Positions 27,777 through 37,222 of a stretch of DNA of 64,000 bases are shown in pieces (position 1 is the stretch's first letter; the number at the start of each line of letters is the position of its first letter). Where the stretch lies: positions 1 through 64,000 of the forward strand of contig NZ_JHYC01000008.1 in NCBI RefSeq assembly GCF_000621525.1, given 5' to 3'. The notes below the pieces were generated by a model, which made no database searches, was not told the DNA's origin, and saw only the letters and a program-made list of their open reading frames with translations. The position numbers and the translations under genes are program-made. The stretch is from Legionella fairfieldensis ATCC 49588 (lineage in GTDB: Bacteria; Pseudomonadota; Gammaproteobacteria; Legionellales; Legionellaceae).

Positions 27777-28325
27777 TTAGTCCAGCATTTTCAAATCAAA
27801 ATCATGATGATGTAATCGGGGTGGTGTGCCGTAGAAATGACATAATGCTTGTCGAAAGCGTGTTGCACGCTGGGAAATGCCTTGTGTGCAATAGGTGATA
27901 ACCTGTTGATGTATAGCTTGTTTAAATTCAGTAGTATTTGTTTCGCTGCCATCAAGATTGTCAATACTGACACGAAAACGATGCCCTGTTGCCTTGGACA
28001 GTATCCATTCCATTGCCTGAGGTTTTATTTCCACTTGTTGAAAAAGGGCCTGTTGTTCCGTTGACCGTCCATCAGGTAAATACCAGTAACCAAAATCCAC
28101 CAGTTTTCTTCGCTCTTTTCCAGCAATTAACCAATGGGCGCATTCATGCAGAGCACTGCTAAAAAAACCATGGGCGAACAAAAGAGTATGATGGGCGCAT
28201 GTCTCGTTCGCTGGAAGATAAAGTGGTTCAGTGCCGCCTTTAACTAATCGCGTATTGTAATCCAAAGCAAAACAATTATTGAAAAGGGTAATCAAATCCT
28301 GATAATGATATTTTTTATTACTCAA
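27777..28325 (-). CDS. epmC: Elongation factor P hydroxylase EpmC
   Basis: A 182-residue protein of the YfcM family, which hydroxylates the beta-lysyl-lysine of EF-P. The LHECAHWLIAG metal-binding motif, FAHGFFSSALHECAHW context, DFGYWYLPDGRS and the FFGTPP-like ending (HFYGTPPRLHHHDFDL) are typical. It is alone on the minus strand. EpmA, EpmB and EF-P are not in the window. Hydroxylation is thought to be dispensable for EF-P function in E. coli. Confidence 0.9.
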   Translation of the reverse strand: MSNKKYHYQDLITLFNNCFALDYNTRLVKGGTEPLYLPANETCAHHTLLFAHGFFSSALHECAHWLIAGKERRKLVDFGYWYLPDGRSTEQQALFQQVEIKPQAMEWILSKATGHRFRVSIDNLDGSETNTTEFKQAIHQQVITYCTQGISQRATRFRQALCHFYGTPPRLHHHDFDLKMLD

Positions 28326-28427
28326 AGTCAGTTTCTTAAAGAGATTTAATGGCGTATCTTATCATAAACAAGCCCTGGTATTGAAAGGACAACATAGGTA
28401 CAATCCAACCTTTTTAAAAGGTTAACA

Positions 28428-29279
28428 ATGAATAATACACACGAAATTTGTATGGATACTCAGTTTAGCTTCCCTACGTTATTACGCCACATACATGATT
28501 TCATGTTCAATTTAGATAAAGTCGATATAGAGAGAATAACCCGGACACTCAAAAAATTGTCTGAAAAGCATTCGGAACAAAGAAAGTCTGGCTTGGAAGA
28601 CATCCTGACCTCATTCAATAGCGATTCTAAATTTTACACAAGTAATCCCGATACTATCTTCGGTTTATTAGCAAAAAAAGAATTTGGTCATATTTGTCCC
28701 AAAGCAGGAGACATGAACAAACCTCATTCACCTCTTTTCAATCAAGGTTTAATTATCGGATTGACAGCCACTCTATCTTCATTTTCGATCAGCTATCGAG
28801 TTGATTTTGATCCCATAAAGAAACTGCATGTGAATATGTGCTTTACTATCGACCCTGATTCTTCTAAGGAAAAGAAGTACTTTCTTACTCCGATGAAACT
28901 TGAGTTAAGTAATCCAGGCCGTTTTTTTGTTAAAAAAATAGAAACTGATCGTCACGGAAAACGTTTACAGAACTCTTCGGACGTACAGCTTGAAATCATC
29001 AAGTTTAAATTTTTTATAAAAATGACCCAGCAGGCGATTTTACATCACAAACATCCAGATAAAAAACTATTCCTTAAATATTGTGAAGAAATAGGATCGC
29101 ATAATGATTGGCGCCTGTACCTAAAGGATCAGAACGAACGGACAGACCTACTAAACAAGTTAATTAAAAAATATACAGAAGAGAGGAAAAATAATTCTCT
29201 TGCACATATGGAAGCACCTGTGAACGATTTTGATTCAGAAAGACAGTCTAGTGAGAGTAGCGAAAAATGGTTCCATTAG
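28428..29279 (+). CDS. Unidentified soluble protein, possible effector
   Basis: A 283-residue soluble protein with no signal peptide and no recognised domain. The N-terminal 70 residues are helical (FPTLLRHIHDFMFNLDKVDIERI, LKKLSEKHSEQ); the centre is beta-rich (ISYRVDFDPIKKLHVNMCFT); the C-terminus is charged and Ser/Glu-rich (VNDFDSERQSSESSEKWFH). An acidic, polar C-terminal tail of this sort is frequent in Dot/Icm substrates, which is the only reason to suspect an effector. The base composition is AT-rich and the gene is isolated between epmC and a small gene. GG-TTAACA before the start gives a weak ribosome site. Confidence 0.6.
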   Translation: MNNTHEICMDTQFSFPTLLRHIHDFMFNLDKVDIERITRTLKKLSEKHSEQRKSGLEDILTSFNSDSKFYTSNPDTIFGLLAKKEFGHICPKAGDMNKPHSPLFNQGLIIGLTATLSSFSISYRVDFDPIKKLHVNMCFTIDPDSSKEKKYFLTPMKLELSNPGRFFVKKIETDRHGKRLQNSSDVQLEIIKFKFFIKMTQQAILHHKHPDKKLFLKYCEEIGSHNDWRLYLKDQNERTDLLNKLIKKYTEERKNNSLAHMEAPVNDFDSERQSSESSEKWFH

Positions 29280-29458
29280 GTCTAAGGTTCGATGTTGAAA
29301 TACTGCCAAGCTGGTTTATTCATTTGCAAGTAGATTTCATTGCCCATACTTGCAATATTGAATGAATTTGCTTGCCAGAAATTTTTGGATTACCGATTCA
29401 TCGGGTTCGGTTGTCGAAATGAGTCAGTAACCCTAATTTTACCGGCGATCTCGATTAA

Positions 29459-29623
29459 TCAAAACTCTTCCAGTTCCTTGCGCAGGCGTTTTTCTTCAAA
29501 TAATTCTTCGATACGTCGACGGCGATCCAATCGGGCGCTCGAACTGGTTTCATGGATATTATCCTGAGAGTCAATGTATTCTTCAATTTCTGTTTCAAAA
29601 TCATTAAAACGTCGAGTGCTCAT
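29459..29623 (-). CDS. Small acidic-basic protein, PA3496-like
   Basis: A 54-residue frame with a good Shine-Dalgarno (AAGGAG, 7 nt before ATG). The sequence begins MSTRRFNDFETEIEEYIDSQ, then a basic RLDRRRRIEELFEEKRLRKE block and LEEF at the end. The alternation of a short acidic N-terminus with an arginine-rich, then acidic helix fits the small PA3496 family ('putative envelope integrity protein') of Gammaproteobacteria. The function is not established. It is not the opposite-strand frame at 29340-29567, which has no ribosome site. Confidence 0.6.
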   Translation of the reverse strand: MSTRRFNDFETEIEEYIDSQDNIHETSSSARLDRRRRIEELFEEKRLRKELEEF

Positions 29624-29813
29624 TGCAATCTCCTTGCTGATTATCCTTCCCTGGTCCTTTAGTTAAACGTCTTATGTTAGAAATGAAAAGATCAATTTCG
29701 ACCTATTGAAGGTACCAGAATTCTCCGATAAGGAACAGAAAAAAATCGGGTATTTTATTGTAAAATAGCGGCTGATTTTTTTATGCACAGCAATTGGTTT
29801 GCACGAAAAACAA

Positions 29814-29840
29814 GCTCGAGTGAACGAAGTTTACTCGAGC
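29814..29840 (-). terminator. Intrinsic terminator downstream of the coiled-coil gene
   Basis: GCTCGAGTGAAC (29814-29825) pairs with GTTTACTCGAGC (29829-29840) with one mismatch/wobble and a 3-nt loop. Reading the minus strand, the stem is followed by TTGTTTTTCG. It begins 18 nt after the stop of the 454-residue gene. Confidence 0.75.
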
Positions 29841-29858
29841 CGATTGTCAGGAAAATAA

Positions 29859-31223
29859 CTAAGGTTTCGGCGCATTAGATGGTGGTATCGGGTTATTAGC
29901 TGCTGTCCGGCCCTGTTTCAATTCTTTTTTTATTTGAGCTGCCCCTGCTTTGTTGGATGCTGAATTCTCATCCACTTGCGCCTTGGCGTCTTCTGCTATA
30001 GTAGCTGCTTTCTTTTTGAGTTTTTGCAGGCGATGGGGATGATTATTGAATAGTTCATTTTTTGCTTCTTGATTTTTCCCTTTGGGAGATACTTTGGTTT
30101 CACCATTGACTTGAATGGTAATCGCTTCTGGCGGAAAACCTGCATCAATACATGCTTCATAAGAATGCCGGGCTAATTCTTCTGCTTTTTTAGGATCAGA
30201 ATGATGAACATTCATGGTAATTCCTTTTGCACCACTTGCTTTTATTGTCATAGCCAGACTGGTTAAATCTTTTAATATCGCATCTTCAGCCAGTGCCGAG
30301 AGCGGCCAGGGCCATGAAAATAACATTTTTGGCCCATCTATCTTCACACTATAGGAATCTCCATTTTTAGAAATTTCTGTCCCTCTAATCGTTTCAAGCT
30401 TCTTTAGATCGTTAACTTCAATGCCTTTAAGATGAGCGCTTATGCCTTGTTGATTGGTAGTTAATACCTCTTCGTCTAGTGGATTTTTTTCATGAGCTAT
30501 TCTATTAATCTCATCTTGCATTACCCCTTTACGCAAAAATGCTTGTGCAAAATAAGAAACCCGCTCAAACTCCTTACGTGCTTCCTCTTTTTTTTGGGTA
30601 ATATCGTCATTTATTGATTTTTGAAACTCCTGAACTCTTTCTTCCTGCCCCTTTTTTAAATGGTTAAGCATATCATTCTTGATATCATCAACCTGGGTGT
30701 CATTTTCTAAATGTAAGCTCGTTTTTAGTGCGTTAACAAATTGAGGTTGTGTAAATAAATTTTTAATATTTTTTTCTTCTTCAGCATGCTGAGCTTGCAA
30801 TACTTTTTCTGACTTGGCTTTGGTATCGGCCAAGTAGGAAGCAACGGCTCCTGGTGGCCAGGATTGTCCACTCTTCATTCTGTCGCCAAGCGATTTAAGA
30901 TCAGAATTTAATTTATTGTAACGTTTTTGATTTAAAGGAGTGAACTCTAATGCTTTTGCCAGTTCGCCCTTGATTGTTTTATTATCTTCCGAATCTGCCT
31001 TAAATAGTTCTGCATAGCTTGTGTCGCCTCTTTTTAAAGAAGAAAATCCGGAAAGTCCCGTTATTCGTTTAGCATAATAATCTTTAAACGCTGTGGTTGA
31101 TTTTAATTCTTCCTTACTACTTTCAAGACTTTCATCAAAAAGATTGGCTGCTTTAATACGTTCATGGGTACTGAATGAATCTCTTGAAGTAAGATCAGAT
31201 TGGTCGGGTATCCTGGGCGCCAT
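29859..31223 (-). CDS. Coiled-coil protein, putative Dot/Icm effector
   Basis: A 454-residue, highly charged soluble protein with no signal peptide. Residues about 30-240 are mostly helical with coiled-coil segments (KSEKVLQAQHAEEEKNIKNL, SINDDITQKKEEARKEFERV). A compact alpha/beta segment follows at about 280-380, with DLTSLAMTIKASGAKGITMN, VHHSDPKKAEELARHSYEAC and AITIQVNGETKV, which recurs in Legionella proteins of unknown function as far as I recall. The C-terminal 70 residues are Lys/Ala-rich and end PIPPSNAPKP. A PmrA-like promoter box lies upstream, shared with the kinase-like genes, which supports an effector. No enzymatic motif is seen. Confidence 0.65.
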   Translation of the reverse strand: MAPRIPDQSDLTSRDSFSTHERIKAANLFDESLESSKEELKSTTAFKDYYAKRITGLSGFSSLKRGDTSYAELFKADSEDNKTIKGELAKALEFTPLNQKRYNKLNSDLKSLGDRMKSGQSWPPGAVASYLADTKAKSEKVLQAQHAEEEKNIKNLFTQPQFVNALKTSLHLENDTQVDDIKNDMLNHLKKGQEERVQEFQKSINDDITQKKEEARKEFERVSYFAQAFLRKGVMQDEINRIAHEKNPLDEEVLTTNQQGISAHLKGIEVNDLKKLETIRGTEISKNGDSYSVKIDGPKMLFSWPWPLSALAEDAILKDLTSLAMTIKASGAKGITMNVHHSDPKKAEELARHSYEACIDAGFPPEAITIQVNGETKVSPKGKNQEAKNELFNNHPHRLQKLKKKAATIAEDAKAQVDENSASNKAGAAQIKKELKQGRTAANNPIPPSNAPKP

Positions 31224-31256
31224 AATTCATCACCATCAATGTTAATTTAATTTAAA

Positions 31257-31288
31257 GTATAACACCAATAAATTAACTTAAAATTAAT
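31257..31288 (-). promoter_or_regulatory. PmrA-like box and -10 of the coiled-coil gene
   Basis: Reading the minus strand: ATTAAT (31288-31283), 5 nt, GTTAAT (31277-31272), 9 nt, then TATACT (31262-31257). The TTAA cores are 11 bp apart, matching the direct-repeat geometry YTTAAK-N5-YTTAAK known for PmrA. The box takes the place of a -35 element, about 35 nt from the start codon. Confidence 0.5.
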
Positions 31289-31339
31289 AAAATTTTCACC
31301 AAAGTATAATTTCATACCTGTTAGTTCATATTAAATAAA

Positions 31340-31363
31340 GTAGATTGACCAAGGCCAATCTAC
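31340..31363. terminator. Hairpin downstream of metQ
   Basis: GTAGATTG (31340-31347) pairs with CAATCTAC (31356-31363), with a GC-rich inner region (ACCAAGGC). T-rich sequence follows on both strands. It lies about 85 nt after the metQ stop and resembles the hairpin at 44957-44982, so both may be copies of one palindromic terminator-like repeat. Confidence 0.5.
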
Positions 31364-31448
31364 AAATTTTTGATCCTAATCCAACGTGTATAAATCGAAT
31401 TTTGATGAGTTTACCCTATTTTTTTAAGAGAAGTTAGACTTTTGCATT

Positions 31449-32225
31449 TTACCAGGCTGGTATGGCCGCATTGTTAAAGAGTTCTTTTGCTTTTTCTTTC
31501 ACTTCGGGTGAATTCAATGCTTTTACAAATTCGTTTAACTGAACTTTTTTATTACTATTTCGACGAGTAACAATCAGGTTAGCATAGGGTGAGTCTTTGG
31601 TTTCTCTATAAATGGCGTCTCGTAAGGGATTTAAACCAGCGGGAACAGCGAAATTAGTATTGATAACTGCAGCATCCACATCTGGCAAAATTCGGGGTAG
31701 CTGAGCTGCATCCAGTGCTTTGATAACCAGATTTTTAGGATTATTGGTAATATCTTCTACAGACACCAGCGTGTTTTTTTTCAAATGAATTAAACCTGAT
31801 TTTTGTAATAATAATAAAGCGCGTGCTTCATTGCTGGGATCATTGGGGATAGCTATCACTGCTTTAACAGGAATTTGCTCTAACGACTTGATTTTATTTG
31901 AATAAATCCCTGCCGGATAAACAAACGTTTTACCGATTATTTCCAAATCATAACGGTGGGCTTTCATGGCTGCTTGTAAATAAGGCAAATGTTGATAGAC
32001 ATTGGCATCCAGACTACCATCCTGTAACGCTTCATTAGGGAGATTGTAGTCATTGAACTCTATAATCTTTATCGTCAATCCGTATTTTTTTTGCGCAACA
32101 TCTCGAGCAACTTCGACCAGATCAGTTTCAGGGCCGGCAATGGTTCCGATCGTTAATGTATTAGAGGCGGGTTTGTGACAGGCCAACAGACTCAGGGTGA
32201 GGATAATCACATTCAAAATACGCAT
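31449..32225 (-). CDS. metQ: Methionine ABC transporter substrate-binding lipoprotein
   Basis: A 258-residue NlpA/MetQ-family protein. The N-terminal 16 residues form a lipoprotein signal ending LLACHK with Cys 16 lipidated. The mature part has TIGTIAGPETDLVEVARDVAQ, the EFNDYNLPNEAL and YQHLPYLQ segments and NLIVTRR near the end, all typical. It binds methionine (D or L) on the outer face of the inner membrane and delivers it to MetI/MetN. AGGAGATTTTA precedes the ATG. It is the last gene of metN-metI-metQ. Confidence 0.92.
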   Translation of the reverse strand: MRILNVIILTLSLLACHKPASNTLTIGTIAGPETDLVEVARDVAQKKYGLTIKIIEFNDYNLPNEALQDGSLDANVYQHLPYLQAAMKAHRYDLEIIGKTFVYPAGIYSNKIKSLEQIPVKAVIAIPNDPSNEARALLLLQKSGLIHLKKNTLVSVEDITNNPKNLVIKALDAAQLPRILPDVDAAVINTNFAVPAGLNPLRDAIYRETKDSPYANLIVTRRNSNKKVQLNEFVKALNSPEVKEKAKELFNNAAIPAW

Positions 32226-32254
32226 TAAAATCTCCTGTTAAATCTCTTCAATAC

Positions 32255-32902
32255 TTAGTGACGCGTCAGATGACGTGCCAGACGATCTCCGCCCATTTGT
32301 AACAATTGAACGAGTAGAATTAATATAAATACGGTAGCCAGCATGATAATTACATTAAAACGCTGGTAGCCATAACGAATGGCCAAATCTCCTAAACCAC
32401 CGCCCCCAACAGTTCCTGCCATTGCTGAATAATTAACCAGAGTAATTGCAGTGACTGTTATTGCCTGAATGAGAGCGGGAAGGGCTTCTGGCAGTAAAAT
32501 ATGGCGAATCATTTGCCAGCTACTGGCTCCCATCGATATCCCTGTTTCTATCAAACCTTCAGGTAAGGTTTGATAGATATTATCAACCAGCCTGGCAAAA
32601 AAAGGAATTGCGCCCAACGTAAGAGGGACCATTGCGGCATGAATACCAATGGAACTTCCTACCAGTAAACGTGTGAATGGTATCAAAGCTACAAGTAATA
32701 TAATAAAAGGGATGGAGCGGCTTATGTTGATTGTACTGGAAATAAAGCGACTTACCCAGGCATGAGGTTTAATTCGGGTAGTGACGAAAAGAAGTGTGCC
32801 CAGCGGTAAGCCTAGTAAAGTAGAGAATAAGGTGCTGGCAATAACCATATAAACCGTTTCGCCACTCGCCCAAAGTAAATCATAATATACTGTCATTGAC
32901 AT
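32255..32902 (-). CDS. metI: Methionine ABC transporter permease
   Basis: A 215-residue permease with five hydrophobic helices and the BPD-type coupling loop [13 protein letters not shown] preceded by [16 protein letters not shown]. The segment [20 protein letters not shown] and the [10 protein letters not shown] region are typical of MetI. It forms the dimeric membrane channel of the methionine importer. Its start overlaps metN by 23 nt. Confidence 0.93.
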   Translation of the reverse strand: MSMTVYYDLLWASGETVYMVIASTLFSTLLGLPLGTLLFVTTRIKPHAWVSRFISSTINISRSIPFIILLVALIPFTRLLVGSSIGIHAAMVPLTLGAIPFFARLVDNIYQTLPEGLIETGISMGASSWQMIRHILLPEALPALIQAITVTAITLVNYSAMAGTVGGGGLGDLAIRYGYQRFNVIIMLATVFILILLVQLLQMGGDRLARHLTRH

Positions 32903-33905
32903 ACCCTAAAATCTCCACAGTTAGCCTGGATTCTTCACATCGCTGAATAAATTGTTCGAGTAAAGTCTGGTTTGCTGTGAGTTCAACAATCAATACGCCA
33001 CAGGTTAACGTATCAACGCGATCAATATTTGCCAGGAGAATATTGATATCCAATTGCAACTCACGACTGGTTTTACTGATAAAAGGAATAGTAGCTGCTT
33101 CACCCTGAAAAAATAAACGCAATAAAGGCTTATTAGTGGGATTCGGGGATAGGTGAGCACTTAAACAAACGGGTAATTGAGGGCTTAATTGAGCATACAA
33201 TAAGGCACGGGCTATACTGTTTTCTTGATTAAAAATAGAAGCCAACGCAACCGTTTCAACCAGGTTTCCGGCGTCCATAACTGCCAAACGATGGCAAATT
33301 TGTTTAACCACATCCATTTCATGAGTAATCAGGACGATCGTGATGCCATAAAGACTATTAATTTTTTTTAGTAACTCTAATATGGAATTGGTAGTTTCAG
33401 GGTCCAGCGCGGAAGTTGCTTCATCGCAAAGTAAAATCTTGGGTGAACACCCAAGAGCCCGGGCAATAGCTACTCGTTGTTTTTGCCCACCACTGAGCTG
33501 ATCCGGGTAAGCATGTCTTTTTTCAGCAAGTTCTACCAAGGGGAGTAATTCAGCGATTTTGTTTTTAATTACTGTTTCATCCATGCCTTGAATGCGCATA
33601 GGTAAAGCGATATTGTCATAAACAGTTTTAGAGTTCAGCAGATTAAAATGTTGAAAAATCATCGCCATCTTGTGGCGGGCTTTTCGCAAGTTAGCGGGAC
33701 TCAGTCTGGTGATGTCCTGATTATCAATAATAACTTCGCCGCTATCAGGCTGTTCCAGTAGATTAATACTACGAAGTAAGGTGGATTTACCAGCCCCACT
33801 TTTACCAATTATGCCAAAAATCTCGCCTTCCTGTATAAATAAATTAATATTATTCAAGGCAATATTTCCTGCATAGGATTTTGTTAATCCATTCAGTTCA
33901 ATCAT
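32880..33905 (-). CDS. metN: Methionine ABC transporter ATPase with NIL domain
   Basis: A 341-residue ATPase. Walker [10 protein letters not shown] (34-42), Q loop (MIFQHFNLL), signature LSGGQKQR, Walker [13 protein letters not shown] and the switch His (LITHEMDVV) are all present in residues 1-230. The last 80 residues are the NIL/ACT-like regulatory domain (about 262-341), which binds methionine and gives trans-inhibition in E. coli MetN. It is first in the metNIQ operon, with a 239-nt region upstream. Confidence 0.94.
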   Translation of the reverse strand: MIELNGLTKSYAGNIALNNINLFIQEGEIFGIIGKSGAGKSTLLRSINLLEQPDSGEVIIDNQDITRLSPANLRKARHKMAMIFQHFNLLNSKTVYDNIALPMRIQGMDETVIKNKIAELLPLVELAEKRHAYPDQLSGGQKQRVAIARALGCSPKILLCDEATSALDPETTNSILELLKKINSLYGITIVLITHEMDVVKQICHRLAVMDAGNLVETVALASIFNQENSIARALLYAQLSPQLPVCLSAHLSPNPTNKPLLRLFFQGEAATIPFISKTSRELQLDINILLANIDRVDTLTCGVLIVELTANQTLLEQFIQRCEESRLTVEILGYVNDSIL

Positions 33906-34144
33906 GAGTTAACCCGGAAATTTAGTAGCGTGCGGAATGCCAGGGAGGGAAGTGCCCACCGCTTTAGCCGTATTTTCAAATGCTGGTAGAACCAGACAGA
34001 TGAGCGCCCGCAAGCTGAGTTTCAAATCGGCGCAAGTAAAAATAATACACCAAATAACAGGATTCATCCAGTAGATTGTCATTGGTAAAGAGAGATAATG
34101 GAGGTTGCTACCTGAATGAAGTCTATATCAAGTAATCTACTACT
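33906..34144 (-). other. metN leader region without recognised element
   Basis: The 239 nt between aacS and metN hold no credible frame. On the minus strand the stretch is relatively GC-rich near the metN end and could fold, but I find neither a SAM-riboswitch core nor a convincing MetJ box. The region probably carries the metNIQ promoter. Confidence 0.3.
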
Positions 34145-36088
34145 CTATAATTCCTGCAATTCTTTTCTATTTTTAAATTCATTGAGTGAGTCTGGATTGG
34201 CCAGGGAGCCCAGATTATTAATGGATTGACCATGTACTATCCGGCGTACTGCGACTTCTACTATTTTGCCGCTTATAGTCCGTGGGATATCTCTCACTTG
34301 AAGGATTTTAGCAGGAACGTGGCGCGGTGATGCATTGTGGCGTATTGTTTGACGAATCGTTTCGCTCAACTGCTCATTTAACCTGGCATTTTCTCTTAAT
34401 TTGACAAAAAGAACAATGCGTACATCATCCTGCCAATTTTGCCCTATTACCACACTATCCAGGATTTCGGGGATTTTTTCAATTTGACGATAGATTTCGG
34501 CAGTACCTATCCGCACTCCCCCCGGATTTAATACGGCATCAGAACGCCCATAAATGATAAGGCCATTATGGGCTGTCAATTCAGCAAAATCGCCATGCGC
34601 CCACACATTGGGAAAACGTTCAAAATAAGCCTTTTTATAAGCGTTTTGCTCAGGATCATTCCAGAATCCCACTGGCATGGAAGGAAAAGGTTGGGTACAC
34701 ACCAGTTCCCCCTGTTGTTCATGAAGAACGTGGCCTTGTTCATCAAAAATGTTGACTGCCATGCCAAGACCAATACACTGCAATTCACCGCGATAAACCG
34801 GAAGGAGGGGATTACCCAAAGCAAAACAAGAGATAATATCGGTACCGCCAGAAATGGAACTTAATTGTACATCAGGTTTAATTTGTTGGTAGACAAAATC
34901 GTAATTTCCTGGCAACAAAGGCGAACCAGTGGACAAAATGGTATGCAGACTTTGTAAAGAAAACTCGCTAATCGGTTTAATATTTGCTTTTTCTACCGAT
35001 GAAATAAATTTGGCGCTGGTACCAAAAACAGTAATTTTTTCCTCATCAATCAGCTGAAAGAGGCGATTGGTATCGGGGTAATGGGGTGCGCCTTCATAAA
35101 GCGTCAGTGTTGACCCTAAAGCCAGGGCTGAAACCATCCAGTTCCACATCATCCAGCCACACGTGGTATAGAAACAGAGATTATCTTGTTCAGTTAAATT
35201 GCTATGTAAACTTAATTCTTTTAAGTGTTGTAATAGCGTTCCGCCTGCACCATGCACAATGCATTTGGGTTTTCCGGTAGTTCCGGATGAAAAAAGAATA
35301 TAAACAGGATGGGCGAAAGGCAGAGAAACAAAATGGCAATGTTCTGCTGGCTGCAAAAAATCATCCCAGGATGTTGCCTGTGGCAGGGTTTTATAATCAA
35401 CATGGCAGTTAATAATGGGGCATATTACTATGTTATGCAGAGAAGGCATTGCCTTGCTGATGTCCACAATTTTCTCAATACCGTTGTGCTGCTTGCCTGA
35501 ATATTGATGGCCATCACACGCAAAGAGCACTTTGGGTTCTATTTGCCCCAAACGATCGATAGCAGCCTGAGCGCCGAAATCCGGTGAGCAAGACGACCAG
35601 ATTGCGCCCAGTGAGGTTGTGGCCAGCATGGCTATAATCGTGTGAGGAACATTCGGCATAATAGCTGCCACGCGATCGTTTGTTTTTACACCAATTTCTT
35701 TTAAGCCTTGCGCGCAACGGGCAACTTCCTGATAGAGCATTTTATAGCTAAGGCATTGTCGCTCGCCCTTTTCGTTGATTGCGATAAGGGCGATGTGATC
35801 ATCGCGCCGATGTAACAATTTTTCCGCAAAGTTAAAAGTCGCGCCGTTAAACCAGTGCGCCTGCCACATCTGTTCGTAATTATTAAGTAGTTCGGTCGGT
35901 GGAGTAGTAAAAGTCAAGTCAAAATAGTTGCGCAGCGTTTCCCAGAATAAAGCGGGTTGGTTAATTGACCATTCATACAATTGTTGATAATTGTTAAAGT
36001 TTAGCTGATGTTTTTTTGCGGCAAAATGCATAAATTGCCACATATTACTTTTTTCTGGCTGCCTGGGTTCCCATACTACTGTCTTCAT
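34145..36088 (-). CDS. aacS: Acetoacetyl-CoA synthetase
   Basis: A 647-residue adenylate-forming enzyme of the acetoacetyl-CoA synthetase subfamily (typical 650 aa). The N-terminal WQFMHFAAKKHQLNFNNYQQ, the P-loop-like LFSSGTTGKPKCIVHG (about 268-283), GGTDIISCFALGNP and the C-terminal YGRSDAVLNPGGVRIGTAEI and PRTISGKIVEVAVR with the catalytic Lys are diagnostic. It activates acetoacetate, the product of the HMG-CoA lyase encoded next, so that AtoB can split it into two acetyl-CoA. It ends the leucine cluster. Confidence 0.93.
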   Translation of the reverse strand: MKTVVWEPRQPEKSNMWQFMHFAAKKHQLNFNNYQQLYEWSINQPALFWETLRNYFDLTFTTPPTELLNNYEQMWQAHWFNGATFNFAEKLLHRRDDHIALIAINEKGERQCLSYKMLYQEVARCAQGLKEIGVKTNDRVAAIMPNVPHTIIAMLATTSLGAIWSSCSPDFGAQAAIDRLGQIEPKVLFACDGHQYSGKQHNGIEKIVDISKAMPSLHNIVICPIINCHVDYKTLPQATSWDDFLQPAEHCHFVSLPFAHPVYILFSSGTTGKPKCIVHGAGGTLLQHLKELSLHSNLTEQDNLCFYTTCGWMMWNWMVSALALGSTLTLYEGAPHYPDTNRLFQLIDEEKITVFGTSAKFISSVEKANIKPISEFSLQSLHTILSTGSPLLPGNYDFVYQQIKPDVQLSSISGGTDIISCFALGNPLLPVYRGELQCIGLGMAVNIFDEQGHVLHEQQGELVCTQPFPSMPVGFWNDPEQNAYKKAYFERFPNVWAHGDFAELTAHNGLIIYGRSDAVLNPGGVRIGTAEIYRQIEKIPEILDSVVIGQNWQDDVRIVLFVKLRENARLNEQLSETIRQTIRHNASPRHVPAKILQVRDIPRTISGKIVEVAVRRIVHGQSINNLGSLANPDSLNEFKNRKELQEL

Positions 36089-36130
36089 CGTGAAAATATC
36101 CCTGGATAGTTTATTGTCCTGTTAACTTCA

Positions 36131-36221
36131 TGGCGTCAACTTAAGACAATTCTTCATTACCTGCGTCCTGGATTCTGCGGACAAGCCGAGAAACGCAGGT
36201 ATTCTTCTTAAGTTGATGCCA
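36131..36221. repeat. 91-bp imperfect palindrome between aacS and the lyase gene
   Basis: The outer arms (TGGCGTCAACTTAAGACAAT at 36131-36150, and its near complement at 36201-36221) enclose an inner perfect stem ACCTGCGT (36159-36166) / ACGCAGGT (36193-36200). The structure could fold as a long hairpin in either strand. It looks like a palindromic intergenic repeat rather than a simple terminator. Confidence 0.6.
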
Positions 36222-36237
36222 TTACCTGTTCACCGGG

Positions 36238-36307
36238 GTCAGTTCCCATTTCTACTATCTTGGCCAAAGTAGGCCGATTATCTGTGCTCCGCGAAATGTC
36301 AACTAAC
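36238..36307. repeat. Short copy of the TIR-bounded intergenic repeat
   Basis: GTCAGTT at the left, a TTGGCCAAAGTAGGCCGATT core (36260-36279) with ATCTGTGCTC following, and AATGTCAACT at the right match the corresponding parts of the longer element at 39978-40111. The central half is missing, so this is a truncated copy. Confidence 0.6.
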
Positions 36308-36308
36308 C

Positions 36309-37214
36309 CTAGCCTTGATTGGCAAGCAAAGCATTGGCAACTTTTGATTGATTTTTTTTCCCTAATGTTTTGCAGATCATATCGCCTGCAGCGACGATTT
36401 TGAAGATATCAACACCTGTTTCAATGCCTAAACCATGCATCAGATATAACACATCTTCAGTTGCTACATTGCCAGTTGCCCCCCGCGCATAAGGACAGCC
36501 TCCAAGCCCTGCCACAGAACTGTCAAAACGGTTTATTCCACATTCCAAAGACGCAAAAATATTGGCGATGGCCTGCCCATAGGTATCATGAAAATGCATC
36601 GCTAATTGGTCAGGCGCAAGAAAATTCAGCATTTCTTTAATTAAAATGTTGGTTTGTTTGGGGGTACCCACGCCAATTGTATCGCCCAGACAGATTTCAT
36701 CAGCACCCAAGGAAAGCAATTGCCGACTGGTAGAAACCACTTGTCGAGGTGTGATCTCGCCTTCGTAGGGACAGCCTAAAGCACAGGAAATATAAGCTCT
36801 GACCTGTATTTTATGCTTTTTTGCCAAGGCTATCACCGGTTCGAAGCGTGCAATGCTTTCTGCAATTGAGCAATTGATATTGCGTTGATTAAATGATTCA
36901 CTGGCTGCTGTAAACACGGCAATCTCTTTTACGCCAGTTTCCAGAGCTTTTAACATACCACGCTCATTAGGCACTAATGCAGAAAAATGCACCGTAGCCG
37001 GTTGGTTAATGGAGTTAAAAACAATTTCGCTATCGGCAAGTTGGGGGATCGCTTTGGCTGAAACAAAGCTGGTCACTTCAATATGTCGCAGACCACTTTG
37101 ACTCAATAAGTTGATTAATTCTATTTTGGAATCAGTAGCCACAAAGGAAGGTTCATTTTGTAAACCATCGCGAGGACCCACTTCAACAATTGTTACCTGT
37201 GATGGATAGTTCAT
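36309..37214 (-). CDS. Hydroxymethylglutaryl-CoA lyase
   Basis: A 301-residue TIM-barrel lyase of the HMGL family. VEVGPRDGLQNE at 10-21 (with the metal/catalytic Arg-Asp), EVTSFVSAKAIPQLAD, the HFHDTYGQAIAN metal-binding His pair, and SVAGLGGCPYARGATGN with the catalytic Cys loop are diagnostic. It splits HMG-CoA into acetoacetate and acetyl-CoA, the final step of leucine breakdown (liuE/mvaB role). It lies 8 nt downstream of liuD. Confidence 0.93.
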   Translation of the reverse strand: MNYPSQVTIVEVGPRDGLQNEPSFVATDSKIELINLLSQSGLRHIEVTSFVSAKAIPQLADSEIVFNSINQPATVHFSALVPNERGMLKALETGVKEIAVFTAASESFNQRNINCSIAESIARFEPVIALAKKHKIQVRAYISCALGCPYEGEITPRQVVSTSRQLLSLGADEICLGDTIGVGTPKQTNILIKEMLNFLAPDQLAMHFHDTYGQAIANIFASLECGINRFDSSVAGLGGCPYARGATGNVATEDVLYLMHGLGIETGVDIFKIVAAGDMICKTLGKKNQSKVANALLANQG

Positions 37215-37222
37215 AATTATCC

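Noticed and set aside
28342-28360. CTTAAA...TTTAAT upstream of the 283-residue gene as a PmrA-like box
   Set aside because: The TTAA cores are 10 bp apart rather than 11 and no -10 box lies at the required distance.
33906-34144. Possible SAM riboswitch or MetJ site before metNIQ
   Set aside because: Neither the SAM-I conserved core nor tandem AGACGTCT-like boxes could be found on the minus strand; only loosely GC-rich sequence is seen.
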